Origin: Spodoptera frugiperda
Taxonomy: Eukaryota > Arthropoda > Insecta > Lepidoptera > Noctuidae
Direction of reading: 5' to 3'
Length of the DNA: 64,000 bases
Assembly (NCBI RefSeq): GCF_023101765.2
Contig: NC_064213.1
Location: forward strand, 10,974,001-11,038,000
Below the pieces are notes generated by a model that had not been told where the DNA came from, searched no databases, and saw nothing but the letters and a program-made list of their open reading frames with translations. Of the stretch, positions 54,001 to 61,884 are shown one piece after another. Made by a program: the position numbers and the translations under genes. Every line of letters begins with the position of its first letter. The first letter of the stretch is position 1.

Positions 54001-57000
54001 CTGTATCGTCAAAATATTAGTGGGGAAATCGAAGTAAAGGAGCAAGATTTTATTAAATCTTGTAAAATTACCCGCCGGCGTACTTTGCAAAACGGTCGTA
54101 AGTGGGTTGGCATTGAACTAGACGCTAATATACGTAAACATCTTGTTACGACAAAAGATAAACTTTTTATAGATTGGGCTACTTGCCGATTCATAGACGA
54201 TGTAGAATTAGTTAAATGCCACTTGTGTCAGCAGTTCGGCCACGTTAGGAAACATTGCACGGTTAAAACACCCACCTGCGGTAATTGTGCTGAGGCGCAT
54301 GAATCACACGACTGCCCTCATATAAATAATAAAAATTTTATTCCAACATGCGTGGCGTGCAAACGTTTCAAAAAACCTCACGACCACCGTTGTGGTTCGC
54401 CCGAGTGTGGCACCTACAAAGCTAAACTCGAACAACTCATATTAAACACCACCTATTAAATAATAATATGGATAGGTTGACTATAGGGCAACTAAATCTA
54501 CATAACGACAGGGTTGCGACGTCCGAGTTAGACAAACTAATAGTCGACTATCAGCTTGACATTGTACTTGTTCAAGAACAGTATCAAAATGCCCACTTAA
54601 GGCACAGGGTAGTGCAGCTGAACAGTAGGTCACGAGCTGGAATTTACGTCACGAGATCATCTAATTTCACAGTAACATCTATAACTAATTTAATGACGTC
54701 ACACTGTGCCGTGGCGGAGATTGCCTCAGAAAACTTTAAACTTTACGCTGTGAGCTGTTACTTTCAATATTCTGACGCAGTTACTCCTCACATTCATCAC
54801 CTCCGTCACGTCTTGCAGTCGCTTGCGGGCTCCAAAATTATAATTGGCGCCGACGTTAATGCGTCTTCATCCTTATGGTATGGCAAAGTTAGGGCTACTG
54901 ACATGGAGCGGCGTTGTGCCGTTGAAGAATTCATTGCCGAAATGAATCTCTCCATACATAACACCCCTGATGCACCACCTACTTTTTGCAGCCAAATGGG
55001 CGAATCTTGTATTGATAGCAGTTTATGCTAAACTTTTTTTAAGGGGTGGAAATCATCTAATCACTTCTCCCGCCTTGGGCGAGACGAGAGGGAGTAAACT
55101 AAAACCACCCCGTTCCTACTCCTGCTTTTCGGAGCCCCGGTAAACCCGCTAGGTAGTCCGCAGCTCCGGATCAGGTAACAGCCCTACTGGGCCCTATGGA
55201 TAGATATTGATTCTTAGATCTGCGTTGGGTGCAGAGCAATTTGGGAAAGATAAGCTTATTGAATTCAGTTCATTCGTTTATTTCCAGCAAATGATTTAAT
55301 TTTTCTCCTTCTTTTTTCTGGCCTTTTTCCAATTGAATTGAGATCAACCTTGAGTCATTGTAAAATTCGGCGGAATCTCAGGTATTTTTTTATTTCTTCT
55401 GCTTATATTTGGTGGTCGATCCCGTCATTACAGTTCCAGGTTATTGTGGCTTAGATAAACATTATCTGTCTATAGTAAATTCCCTCATAAAATCAAGATT
55501 AGCTACGTAATTGCAAATCTTTTACAAAACGTGGTTTGTAGTAACTTATCGTGTAGGTATATGATAAAGACAATTATCAACAGTATTTTATGAATGAACC
55601 CAAGTTATTGTCACAACAGGCAATTATGAACGTTATCGCAATAGTATTATTATACATTTTACACCATCATTTGCCTGTTACACTCTGATCCACACGAACA
55701 AATATATTTTTTTCTTGCATTGATTTTTAATTTTCCTTTTCGTTTACTTACCTAAGCCTCTCCTTAAGATCATTTTGATCTCTTCGGCAATCTTCTTTCA
55801 CCTTTGTGTATATTGTATCTAACAACTATTTTGTAGGTACTATATCTACAAATCTCTCTATGGAACACATTTAATCCTTTCTCATGTCCAATACTTACCA
55901 CGATGGACGATTTCCTCCCATCCACAAACGTATCATTACAAAGGTTTATAAATCCGTCCATGAACTGTCTTTGATCACGTACTTCGTATCTACTTGATCC
56001 ATTCACGAGACGGGAAGTATTCTATCAGGCATTCACGAAGGTCCAGTTATTGTGAACCGAGTCTATTCACCGGTGACCGTGGAGGGTGAAAGTAATTTGC
56101 TTTGTTACATGGATCTATATATAGTGGTGTATTGTCTCCTTTAGTAACATTATGTGTTTCTTTGTCACCTCGTGAGCAAACAATAATATTTTTGTTGCTG
56201 TCTTCAGCATCGAAATGGTACATTACTTCATTATTGGCTCCTCGTAAAGGTGGTTATAGCTCCATTGATCGTTCTCCGTTGGACTCATCTTGCAGGATTC
56301 AGGTCACGTACACAAACAGCAATTTTCTAATAACCAGTATGATCGTAAAATTAATTGATGCCGTTTTATGTTTCATGACCACGGTGACCGAGTTTTATTT
56401 GTATTTTACCTATCGTAATAAAGTATTTTTAATTAAAACCTCGATAAATTACAACTGCGTTTTTGTTCGGTTTAAAAATATTTAATTAAACCTAAAATGA
56501 ACAGCAAACATTCGTAAAACCACACAATAAAAAGAAGATTAACAAAAACTAGATGGTATGCATACCATCCACAACACACATATACATATATAAATAGTGC
56601 ACATAGCGAGTATGAGATTCTGATTAGGTTTCTGCGGTTAAACCCGTTGGCAAGGTCAGCTTAGATTAAATGTCAGAAGATGCTGAGCTATTAAATATGT
56701 ACGTATCTATGAGTCTGCTATTAAACATATCTATGTTAGCTCTGTAGCTGTAGAGAAGTTAAATACTATGTCTAACAATAACATAGAAGAAATTTTAAAC
56801 GGCACTTGAACGATTGACAACGATATTGCCGATCCTTCACTTGAGTTCAGTTTTATTAGAGAAAAGCTAAACGCATAGAGTACCCGAGAGAGTATTAAAA
56901 AAGAAGTACCTATACGAAGTAATATTACTATTGGAAAAGAAATCGATTGTAAGATGATTGAGATATATTGAAGCTACAGACATTTAGTTTAGATTCTTTA

Positions 57001-59624
57001 ACTATTTATCTTGAGCTCTGAGCTATTATATGATCATCTTCACAAGCCTGTTTACATCTACTACTTCAGTTCAATCTTTAGTTCTTCGTTTCCAACCACT
57101 TTGCAGATCAAAACAAGAAAGTAAGATAAGCTCATGCGAAAATAAGCCTTCAGAGCATAAGCAACAAACGTGTATAGGTAAAGCTTGCAAAATGATATTT
57201 GCATAAAGCCAACATGCTACGATACGTTTTATAGTCACCGGACCATAACCGTTTCAAAAGGTTTGCGTTACTGCACGTGTTGCGACGTGGAATCATTTGT
57301 CAGCTGAGCTGGGAGAAGCAGAGTACCTTCCATATTTGAGATTGAATCATAACATAGTAACATGGTTGCTTTCTTACCTGCATTTGAAGTTTGAAGTAAA
57401 GACAGAAGTGTCTAAATGCCTACATGTAATGGGTATTATTTGTTCACATGGATAAAAAATCTTGGCTGAATTTAATAAGTCCAGGTTTTCTCATTATGTT
57501 TTTTTTGGCATGGTATTTGGTGTACTTTCCCCTCACCGTCATATCATTCGTTCCAAGTACGTAATAGGAGTCACGAGCCCATCCGAACTTGGAATACAAA
57601 TAAAGGCGTCGTGAAAGAATTTCTATATTGCAAAAGCTAATAATATTTTGCGTGTCTCGTCAAAACACGGAACTCTTATTTCGTGAGGATAAACATCCTT
57701 AACAGGCACTCTTATTACAACTAAAGAAGACAGTTATGAGATTTTTTTTATTCAGACTAAACAAAATTGTTCTACATAAATTATGTTCATAAGACGCAAT
57801 GTAGTTTTTATTTAGAAGTTTCTCAGTAAACACAGTTAGCAGAGGTAGGATGTTCGTGGAAATATCGAGATCGCGTTAACTCTATTTTCCAAGAAATATT
57901 CATACTTATTGTTTATCTTCAATAAGTACACAGAACAAGAAATATTACCTTTTATACCTGAGATAACTGAGGGTCGCAACTAAAAATATGTAGTTCTCAG
58001 ATTTTTCCCCGTCAAGTTTAACTTTGACATTTTATTTGTATTTATTCCCCGTTTGCAACACCTACGGTTTCCTGCTTTAGTGCGATTTCTGCTAATTGGT
58101 TCTCTGATTGAAGCATTTGCTCGTGATTTCTGGAAGGAGTCACGTTCTTGACTTTACTTGCAGTCATTTTACCTATACATAGTACTGTTTTATAGAAAGT
58201 TTCAAACCGACTTGACACTTTGGCAATGCGTAGAGATGTAGCTTCGTTGTGCATTTTCTATCGCTTATACCACGGGGAGTGCTCTGAGGAATTGTTTGGT
58301 CTTATACCTGCCGCTTCTTTTCGCCATCGACCCACACGACAGCATTTCCATACCCACCATATAGATGGTTGGCAGGCCACAACTGTGCGCTTCTCGCGCA
58401 ACTTTCTGCCTCGCACAGCAAAACTGTGGAATGAGCTGTCGTCGGCGGTATTTCCGAACCGATACGACCTTCAAACCTTCAAGAAAAGAGCATACTCCTT
58501 TTTAAAAAAAAAGGCCGGCAACGCACCTGTGACTCCTCTGGTGTTGCGGGTGTCCATGGGCGGCGCTGATCGCTTACCATCAGGTGACTCGTTTGCTCGT
58601 TTGCCTCCTAATCAAAAAAAAAAAAAAAAAAAGATCCACAAGTTCTTCTTCTTTATTGCAAGGATAAATACATACAACATTACAATTTACAATATACGCT
58701 ATAATTCAATACATATTTACCTATTTCGTTAGTTACGTGTTCACGGTCAAAAAGCCTCGTCGAGTTCAAAGCTTCCTTTTAATTTTGCATTGACGCAGCA
58801 AAAAAGATCAACACCAGACCCATACCTTTCTTTAAAAAAGAAACAATGTTTAACCTCCACGACGATAAAAGGACCTTACATTTTTGATGACACCACAGAA
58901 GTATTATAAACATGTTGAATTAATTAGCGTCGTGTTATTGTCCCAGGTCCACCCCGATAACCCTGAGTGGACGTGCTTCGAGCAGAGTGCACTCCTCGAC
59001 GTGAAGAACTTCTTCGGACTCGAGAGCACCGTCGAGAAGATTGCCATGAAGCAATACGCTGCTAATATTGCCAAGGGTAAGCTGTTCAGATTTGTTTACA
59101 GAATTAATAGGCGAATAGTGTTTGCTGTTATTTTGGTTTAAGAATAAAAGGATGGGTTCTTGTAGTATAACCACATGGTTTTATATTTCTATAGGTAATT
59201 TGTATTAAAAAAAAGTCTGGTTTTCCTTCCTGATGCTATAACTCGAGAACGCACGGACCGATTTCCACGGTTTTGCAAGCGTTGGAAAGGTCTCGGGCTC
59301 CGTGAGGTTTATAGCTGAATATTCAGGAAAAATTTAAGAGAAAAGCAGGAAAACATGGTAAATCATTGGTGGCGAAACGGAGTTCGCTGGGTTTGCTAGT
59401 TTGTATTAAAAAAAAAACAAGCCTGTCATTCCATTTTTTTCTATCAGGCAAGGAGCTGATCGACGTGTTCATGAAGGAGGTGTACAATGATGGAGTGACC
59501 TGCCTGAACCCTTGGAAGCAAGGCGCAATCACCGAAAACCGCGAGCTCCGGCGAATTCTCTCCCGGGGAACCGAACCACTGTCTCCCATGCTCACATCTG
59601 AGAGTAGAACGCACACCGAACCAG
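20972..59624 (+). CDS. retm: SEC14-like protein 1/5 (real-time), N-terminal five exons, partial
   Basis: SEC14L1/5 and fly real-time carry an N-terminal PRELI/MSF1 domain, then CRAL-TRIO (SEC14) and GOLD domains, and are thought to bind or move lipids. Exons in the window: 20972-21034, 49491-49640, 49762-49893, 58947-59076, 59448-59624. Phases join without a break into about 217 codons, and the last exon ends in phase 1 at a GT donor, so the gene continues past 64000. The product begins MVQEYQSPVRVHKFTFEMVM and goes on AYERRFPNCPQIPVVV, GVDYIYFIQKN, NETFSSRV, NPEWTCFEQSALLDVKNFF and TVEKIAMKQYAANIAKGKEL, each aligning with the PRELI/MSF1 part of human SEC14L1 as I know it. No CRAL-TRIO or GOLD exon was found up to the right edge. 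The first intron is 28.4 kb and full of repeats. Confidence 0.92.
21035..24730 (+). other. retm intron 1, first part: nothing recognised
   Basis: AT-rich intron DNA with no frame that I can link to a protein. A 78-codon frame at 23227-23463 has no recognisable domain and is flanked by stops in AT-rich sequence, so I treat it as chance. Confidence 0.4.
24731..24882. mobile_element. Palindromic MITE-like element, about 152 bp
   Basis: TTCCATACACAGACCTCAG at 24731-24749 recurs inverted at 24864-24882. The arms run about 48-50 bases each (24731-24780 and 24834-24882) and differ by a 3-base insertion (ATAACAAGTTGG against ATAACTTGG). Such a short element made almost only of inverted arms fits a MITE. 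No target duplication was clear. Confidence 0.6.
24940..25510. repeat. Probable degenerate interspersed repeat
   Basis: The stretch contains two diverged copies of a block with TACGACCATTGGAAG (near 25038 and 25198) and a GTGAGTCAGTCAGTGAGTG tract (25232-25250) of a kind I associate with repeated DNA in moths. Family and ends cannot be set from one copy. Confidence 0.35.
25511..29908 (+). other. retm intron 1, repeat-poor stretch
   Basis: No coding frame of note. One small inverted repeat is present: GAAGGGTAGGCAG near 27488 pairs with CTGCCTACCCTTC near 27532, with about 30 bases between. Confidence 0.4.
29909..31507 (-). mobile_element. SINE-like retroposon, split by a hairpin element
   Basis: A minus-strand retroposon whose poly(A) is the T-run at 29910-29923. 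Its 3' block (29940-29999, containing CGCCGCCCATGGACACTTG) matches the 3' tail of the LINE at 58.2-58.6 kb, including the order of sub-motifs. Its remainder continues at 31280-31507 (GGCTTTACAAGTGCGTTACCG through GCCGAAGCATGGCTCTCCC). The two parts join without a gap if 30006-31279 is removed. No clear target duplication was found. Confidence 0.65.
30006..31279. mobile_element. Long-armed foldback element (1.27 kb hairpin)
   Basis: Left arm 30006-30594 and right arm 30693-31279 are inverted copies of each other over about 588 bases, around a 98-base spacer. The arms are not perfect: there are scattered substitutions and small indels, so they have diverged since formation. The outer ends are ACAGTGTTTTAGAAACCC and its complement. 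No open frame or known transposase is present, so it would be non-autonomous. A transcript would fold into a very long double-stranded RNA. Confidence 0.85.
31745..31845. repeat. Fragment of a common lepidopteran repeat
   Basis: CATCATATCATCCACAAGAT followed by GCCGAACATAGGC and GGTCGTCTGTCCACC resembles a degraded repeat with CCACAGGACGTCC and CTGAACATAGGC blocks, often seen in moth genomes. The recognition is from memory. Confidence 0.45.
31846..32470 (+). other. retm intron 1: nothing recognised
   Basis: AT-rich intron DNA with no supported feature. Confidence 0.4.
32481..32667 (-). mobile_element. 5'-truncated 3' end of the R1-like LINE family
   Basis: From a T-run (the minus-strand A-tail) at 32481 it matches the 3' UTR of the twin-primed LINE at 52.4 kb: GGACAAGCCCGCCACAACC, GCCAGGATCTACAGTAG and AATGACTGTCTTGGAT occur in the same order. 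It stops after about 185 bases. Similar 10-base strings flank it (AGAATAGTCT and AGTATAGTCT), perhaps a decayed target duplication. Confidence 0.7.
32680..34336 (+). other. retm intron 1: nothing recognised
   Basis: No frame with recognisable content, no RNA gene and no clear repeat in this AT-rich intron stretch. Confidence 0.4.
34345..34544 (-). mobile_element. SINE-like retroposon, copy 1
   Basis: A minus-strand copy of the family that has a clean target duplication at 61.9 kb: T-run, then CTTTGGGCGAGCCGAGAGGG, CACCCCGTTCCTACTCCTGC and CCGCAGCTCCGG. An internal block containing CACCCCG is duplicated within this copy. GTATAGGT occurs at both edges (34337-34344 and 34545-34552), a possible 8-base target duplication. 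Confidence 0.7.
34560..37817 (+). other. retm intron 1: unassigned DNA
   Basis: Two overlapping-edge frames stand out by length only: 87 codons on plus (36387-36650) and 128 codons on minus (36639-37025). Neither shows a domain I recognise. The remaining sequence is AT-rich and featureless. Confidence 0.35.
37857..37924 (+). repeat. (TGTA)17 microsatellite
   Basis: Seventeen uninterrupted TGTA units directly after the left end of the composite repeat. Position and purity suggest the tract belongs to the repeat family and is length-variable. Confidence 0.95.
37947..38320 (+). repeat. Three tandem units of about 140 bp
   Basis: Units begin at 37947, 38089 and 38229 with GCCTAAACGGCTTGATGG or close variants. 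Each contains GATTCGTATTTACTGTG and ends in an A-rich stretch. The first two also contain a TTTTTGGCGCCAAA palindrome; the third is cut short by the A-rich region before the inverted repeat. Confidence 0.85.
38347..38613. repeat. Perfect 114-bp inverted repeat with 39-base loop
   Basis: 38347-38460 and 38500-38613 are exact reverse complements over all 114 bases, read base by base. The loop is 38461-38499. Each arm itself contains CCCGACTGC and, about 60 bases further in, GCAGTCGGG, so a smaller terminal inverted pair sits inside each arm. Confidence 0.95.
39607..39725 (-). mobile_element. Decayed LINE/SINE 3' end
   Basis: TTAGCGCCGCCCATGGACAT, CGCAACACC, AGTCACAAG and TTGGCCTTTAAGAA are a degraded version of the 3' tail of the LINE at 58.2-58.6 kb, on the opposite strand. 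Confidence 0.6.
39726..49490 (+). other. Last 9.8 kb of retm intron 1: little recognised
   Basis: This runs up to the exon 2 acceptor TTTGTTGCAG (49481-49490). It is AT-rich DNA with no supported coding frame. Small items only: a GC-rich triple GAGCGCC near 40795 and a two-copy 38-base direct repeat at 46179-46250. Confidence 0.4.
46179..46250 (+). repeat. Two-copy direct repeat, 38-bp period
   Basis: AGAATAATCGTAGTGT begins at 46179 and at 46217, and each copy goes on to TTCTGTACT. A small local duplication. Confidence 0.8.
49491..49640 (+). CDS. retm: retm exon 2 (50 codons)
   Basis: Acceptor TTTGTTGCAG and donor GTATAT, both ends in phase 0. It encodes AYERRFPNCPQIPVVVECLI near its start and ends with EAPYLLKK, the second part of the PRELI/MSF1 domain. 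The intron to exon 3 is only 121 bases. Confidence 0.93.
49762..49893 (+). CDS. retm: retm exon 3 (44 codons)
   Basis: Acceptor TTGTTCCAG and donor GTGAGT, phase 0 at both ends. It encodes GVDYIYFIQKNNLDLKKR and NETFSSRVGVVEKCKYY, matching the central strands of the PRELI/MSF1 domain in SEC14L1. Confidence 0.93.
49894..52419 (+). other. retm intron 3, first part
   Basis: No recognisable gene or repeat. Frames of 77 and 99 codons on the plus strand near 51.0-51.6 kb show no domain and are probably chance. Confidence 0.4.
52420..52434. repeat. Target-site duplication, left copy
   Basis: TATTGATAGCAGTTT, identical to 55010-55024. The last three T's may be partly shared with the element's tail. 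Confidence 0.85.
52435..55009 (-). mobile_element. Twin-primed R1-like LINE with matching target duplications
   Basis: One insertion in two opposed pieces. The 3' piece is on the minus strand, with its A-tail at about 52435 and running to about 53005: it encodes the last residues of ORF2 (HHILWECGLW, then RANFRAFRRFCHTYYWKQV and a stop at 52804-52806) and the 3' UTR. The 5' piece is inverted, on the plus strand, from about 53008: 5' UTR, intact ORF1 and the beginning of ORF2. TATTGATAGCAGTTT occurs on both outer sides, at 52420-52434 and 55010-55024. This is the geometry expected from twin priming during target-primed reverse transcription. The middle of ORF2 (most of the reverse transcriptase) is missing. 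Confidence 0.85.
53167..54459 (+). CDS. LINE ORF1 protein (zinc-knuckle, RNA-binding)
   Basis: A 430-codon frame without breaks. The N-terminal half is basic and rich in Ser and Pro, as usual for such proteins. The C terminus has three CCHC-like knuckles: CHLCQQFGHVRKHC, CGNCAEAHESHDC and CVACKRFKKPHDHRC. This order (Gag-like region, then clustered knuckles) is typical of ORF1 in R1/Jockey-group LINEs, where the protein binds the element RNA. The ORF2 start follows after 8 bases. GC content and codon use differ visibly from the surrounding AT-rich intron. It lies in the sense direction of retm, inside intron 3. Confidence 0.88.
   Translation: MSSHNDPPDRDGFRKSRLTPRSPPCSSKRLFSEIESPTYATPEDRSSKRVQTCVSPNLSSPASESNKGYTDLMTEATQLLSKINEVVLDSRLATGSKTTIVELTQRVTGIVAILAVKSSCVETKLSNTERELDKFKTSSSVIADSKPVQNKLSYAESLKLRLPSKIAPAMESRAPLPCVVAYPTTERSADFASSSATKQALMKAIKPCDDGFQIVGVKKTAKSGVVLRVADERQIKKLESVAAIRTAGLRLEKPKGRRPRILVKDIPGSMEDAAFLTSLYRQNISGEIEVKEQDFIKSCKITRRRTLQNGRKWVGIELDANIRKHLVTTKDKLFIDWATCRFIDDVELVKCHLCQQFGHVRKHCTVKTPTCGNCAEAHESHDCPHINNKNFIPTCVACKRFKKPHDHRCGSPECGTYKAKLEQLILNTTY
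54468..55031 (+). pseudogene. LINE ORF2 endonuclease domain, truncated
   Basis: The N-terminal apurinic-like endonuclease of the LINE: TIGQLNLHNDR at the start, LVQEQYQN (conserved Glu) and KIIIGADVNASSSLWY (conserved Asp/Asn) are visible. Element sequence ends at 55009, after about 181 codons; the remaining codons up to the TAA at 55029-55031 come from the target duplication and host DNA. The reverse transcriptase domain is absent, so the copy cannot move by itself. Confidence 0.85.
55010..55024. repeat. Target-site duplication, right copy
   Basis: TATTGATAGCAGTTT, identical to 52420-52434, placed exactly where the endonuclease frame stops looking like a LINE. Confidence 0.85.
55031..55190 (-). 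mobile_element. SINE-like retroposon, copy 2
   Basis: A minus-strand copy starting at a T-run (55032-55038), then CTTCTCCCGCCTTGGGCGAG, CCACCCCGTTCCTACTCCTG, GGTAAACCCGC and CCGCAGCTCCGGATCAG. It extends a little further 5' than the 61.9 kb copy. It lies immediately beside the LINE target duplication, so the LINE landed next to an older retroposon or the reverse. Confidence 0.7.
55200..58190 (+). other. retm intron 3: nothing recognised
   Basis: AT-rich intron DNA. A 127-codon frame on plus (56102-56485) has no recognisable domain, and its hydrophobic, Tyr/Phe-rich composition fits AT-rich chance sequence. Confidence 0.4.
58200..58634 (+). mobile_element. 5'-truncated LINE, C-terminal RT end and poly(A)
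   Basis: A plus-strand frame encodes RRDVASLCIFYRLYHGECSE, LIPAASFRHRPTRQ and RFSRNFLPRTAKLWNELSS, then PNRYDLQTFKKRAYSFLKKK, a C-terminal stretch of a widespread moth LINE. It is followed by the 3' tail (TGTCCATGGGCGGCGCTGA, CTTACCATCAGGTGACTCG) and an A-run at 58614-58632. The tail is shared with the SINE at 29.9-31.5 kb and the fragment at 39.6 kb. The 5' end is uncertain. Confidence 0.8.
58947..59076 (+). CDS. retm: retm exon 4
   Basis: Acceptor TTGTCCCAG and donor GTAAGC, leaving in phase 1. It encodes HPDNPEWTCFEQSALLDV and ESTVEKIAMKQYAANIAKG, the conserved end of the PRELI/MSF1 domain. Confidence 0.93.
59199..59415 (-). mobile_element. Small truncated retroposon with 16-bp target duplication
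   Basis: TTTGTATTAAAAAAAA occurs at 59199-59214 and 59400-59415 around a 185-base insert. The insert, read on minus, contains CCGTGGAAATCGGTCCGTGC and GAGTTATAGCATCAGG, which resemble the 3' end of RTE-type LINEs in moths (from memory). It makes up about half of the 371-base intron between retm exons 4 and 5. An alternative is a Helitron-like end, since GCGAAACGGAGTTCGC and CTAG occur near the right edge, but the target duplication argues against this. Confidence 0.6.
59448..59624 (+). CDS. retm: retm exon 5, last in the window
   Basis: The acceptor CTATCAG completes the Gly codon from exon 4 (KGKELIDVFMKEV). The exon goes on through a Pro/Ser/Thr-rich linker (ILSRGTEPLSPMLTSE) and ends in phase 1 at donor GTCAGT. 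In family members this linker leads into the CRAL-TRIO part, which must start beyond 64000. Confidence 0.88.
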
Positions 59625-61884
59625 GTCAGTGGATAAAACATAGTTTAATGTTTAATTGTTGTTTTATAGGACGTTTTGAAAAGCTGTGTGTTTTTATAGG
59701 AGGTGTATGTCTTTTTGTGGGTTGCTTTACTTTATGTATATCGGAGAACCTGGCACATGCAAATTGTCGACTTGTGCTGTGCATTGACTCTGAAAAATTT
59801 GTCAAATAACCTCAAGTCTTTACACTTACTGAAACTATTCGCTTCGAAGCGTCCATGACAAGTGCATTAATTTTAAACGGCTAATGTAAAATCTATAAAA
59901 GATGGAAAATTCTAGACCCAATTATATGACTGCTTTCAAATCGTCAATTTTGTTCGAACAAAGGCTTTGATGGTATTATTGTTATGGAATCGGAAATGAC
60001 TGATCGTCCTTCACTGACGACCCCAACGTTACCAAACATTTTACCTTTGTGCCCCTTTTTCATTGTCTAAAAGCTCTTGCTTTATACAAAACAAATTACA
60101 ATACGTAACTTTTACAAAGTGTAATTCTTTGAATCATATTTTGCCAACATTACTATGTACGAATGCCTTTTTACAGACAAAAATAACATATTTATGTGTT
60201 CAAGGACGCAGTGGGAAGGTCAAAACGTCCTCATAAATACTAAGCACCCTGTCGTACGTAGGGTTAACTTGGTTTAAAGGATAATGAATATTTATGACGT
60301 GCGCGCGGTTACTTACACGCAAACTCGGTATAAAGTACCGCATATGTTACTTTTTTGCTCTTCATATATTTAGGCCGAGTTGTTAGGCTGTTACATGATA
60401 AGCCTCTGGATGTTTTTGGATTTAGAAATGATTTTAGTCCACTTCTCTTTAGTGGTGTTCATTTTAAACGTCGATCATGATTTTCTTCTATTTTTTTTTA
60501 CAAATTGGAGCGCTAGTGTCTTGTACATAATTACATTCTTTTGGAGGAAAATCGAACATTATTTTAGAAGTATTATGAGTACAACATTGGATTATTCAAA
60601 TGCGGTCTTAAATATGAAAAAGGTTACTCTACATTTTATGAAAATTTCAATCCATCATAATCTAACCTATTTAGCTAGACAATGATCTTAACAGAACATC
60701 TCGCTGCCATTATTTCTGTATTGTCTGTATATTATCTCGTTCATCTACGTGGGAGGTCTATTCTTAGCCCTCTTGGAGCCCTCACTGTGAAGAAAATGTG
60801 AATGCTTCCTATGTATTGAGTTCCCCTCTGTAATGAGGTAGCGGACACAAAGGATCTATTTAGTTCTGAAAAGCTTTAAACGTGATCAGTCTAATCTAGT
60901 GAAACCTATTGATGAATTCTATTGGGTGATGGACAGAATATTTTTGCTATTAAATACAAGTAAGTTATACAAGCTTTGTACGTTGATCTTTTCGCAATTC
61001 GACTTAAAAAATATTAAGTCGAAGGATTTCGATTTTAGGAAATATATGTACAATTGTACATATTATGAATTCTCATTTTTCTAAAATTTTCTGAAAGGTT
61101 CAGAGTTTATAATAATTTTACGCAATTTTTAACGGTTCTTAGTGATGAAATAAGGTCGCTTTTGCCACATGGGAATTATATCTGACGAAAATTGGGTGTT
61201 ACAGTTTAAAAGTACCTAGTTCTTGGGAAAGTATAAGCTTTTCTTTTTTTCTGACTCGGTGAACACTACAATAGTATTATGGAACTTTCAATAACTTTAT
61301 AATAGCGATAGATAATATCATACATCGCGTGTATCAATAACATAAACCCGGCGAGTCCACAGCGGAGCTCGTTCACACGATCAATCAATTAGCGACCTGT
61401 GATTTATGACCCACGATTAATTAATATCCAATTATATGTATTGCCTTGGACGAGAACAGGCGCGGGTTCGAGTACTAGACGAGTACATGTTGTGACGGGT
61501 CACTGGATAATCTAGGGTAGGTAGATCTGTATGGTTTTTTCTAAATTTCAGGAGTTTATCTATCTTATTAACAAACCTTCTTAGATAGAGGCCCCTGGTT
61601 CGGCAGTGTGTTATTTAAATAACACACAGAGAAAGCCGACACTTGCGTGATTGTTTCCAGAAGATATTACCTCGTACGTTCATACGCTACAGTGTACAAT
61701 ATCAAAAGGTAACAAGCTTGAGACTTGAAGCTACATCGTTTTATCTTTCACTTTATTGGCCTTATATCGGGGCTCATAAAAGAGAAAATTGACTACTTTC
61801 ATATCTCTTATACTTACCGGGTGAAAAGTTGAAAAATGTTATTTGATAACACCACTTGTTAGCTTGTTACTCTTTAAATGGGTA
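59625..61884 (+). other. retm intron 5: nothing recognised
   Basis: Open intron DNA, AT-rich. No CRAL-TRIO or GOLD coding sequence appears on the plus strand, and the short frames show no domains. Confidence 0.45.

Noticed and set aside
59363..59400. Helitron 3' end (GCGAA…TTCGC hairpin and CTAG-T)
   Set aside because: The 16-base duplication on both sides of the insert indicates target-primed retroposition; Helitrons make no target duplication.
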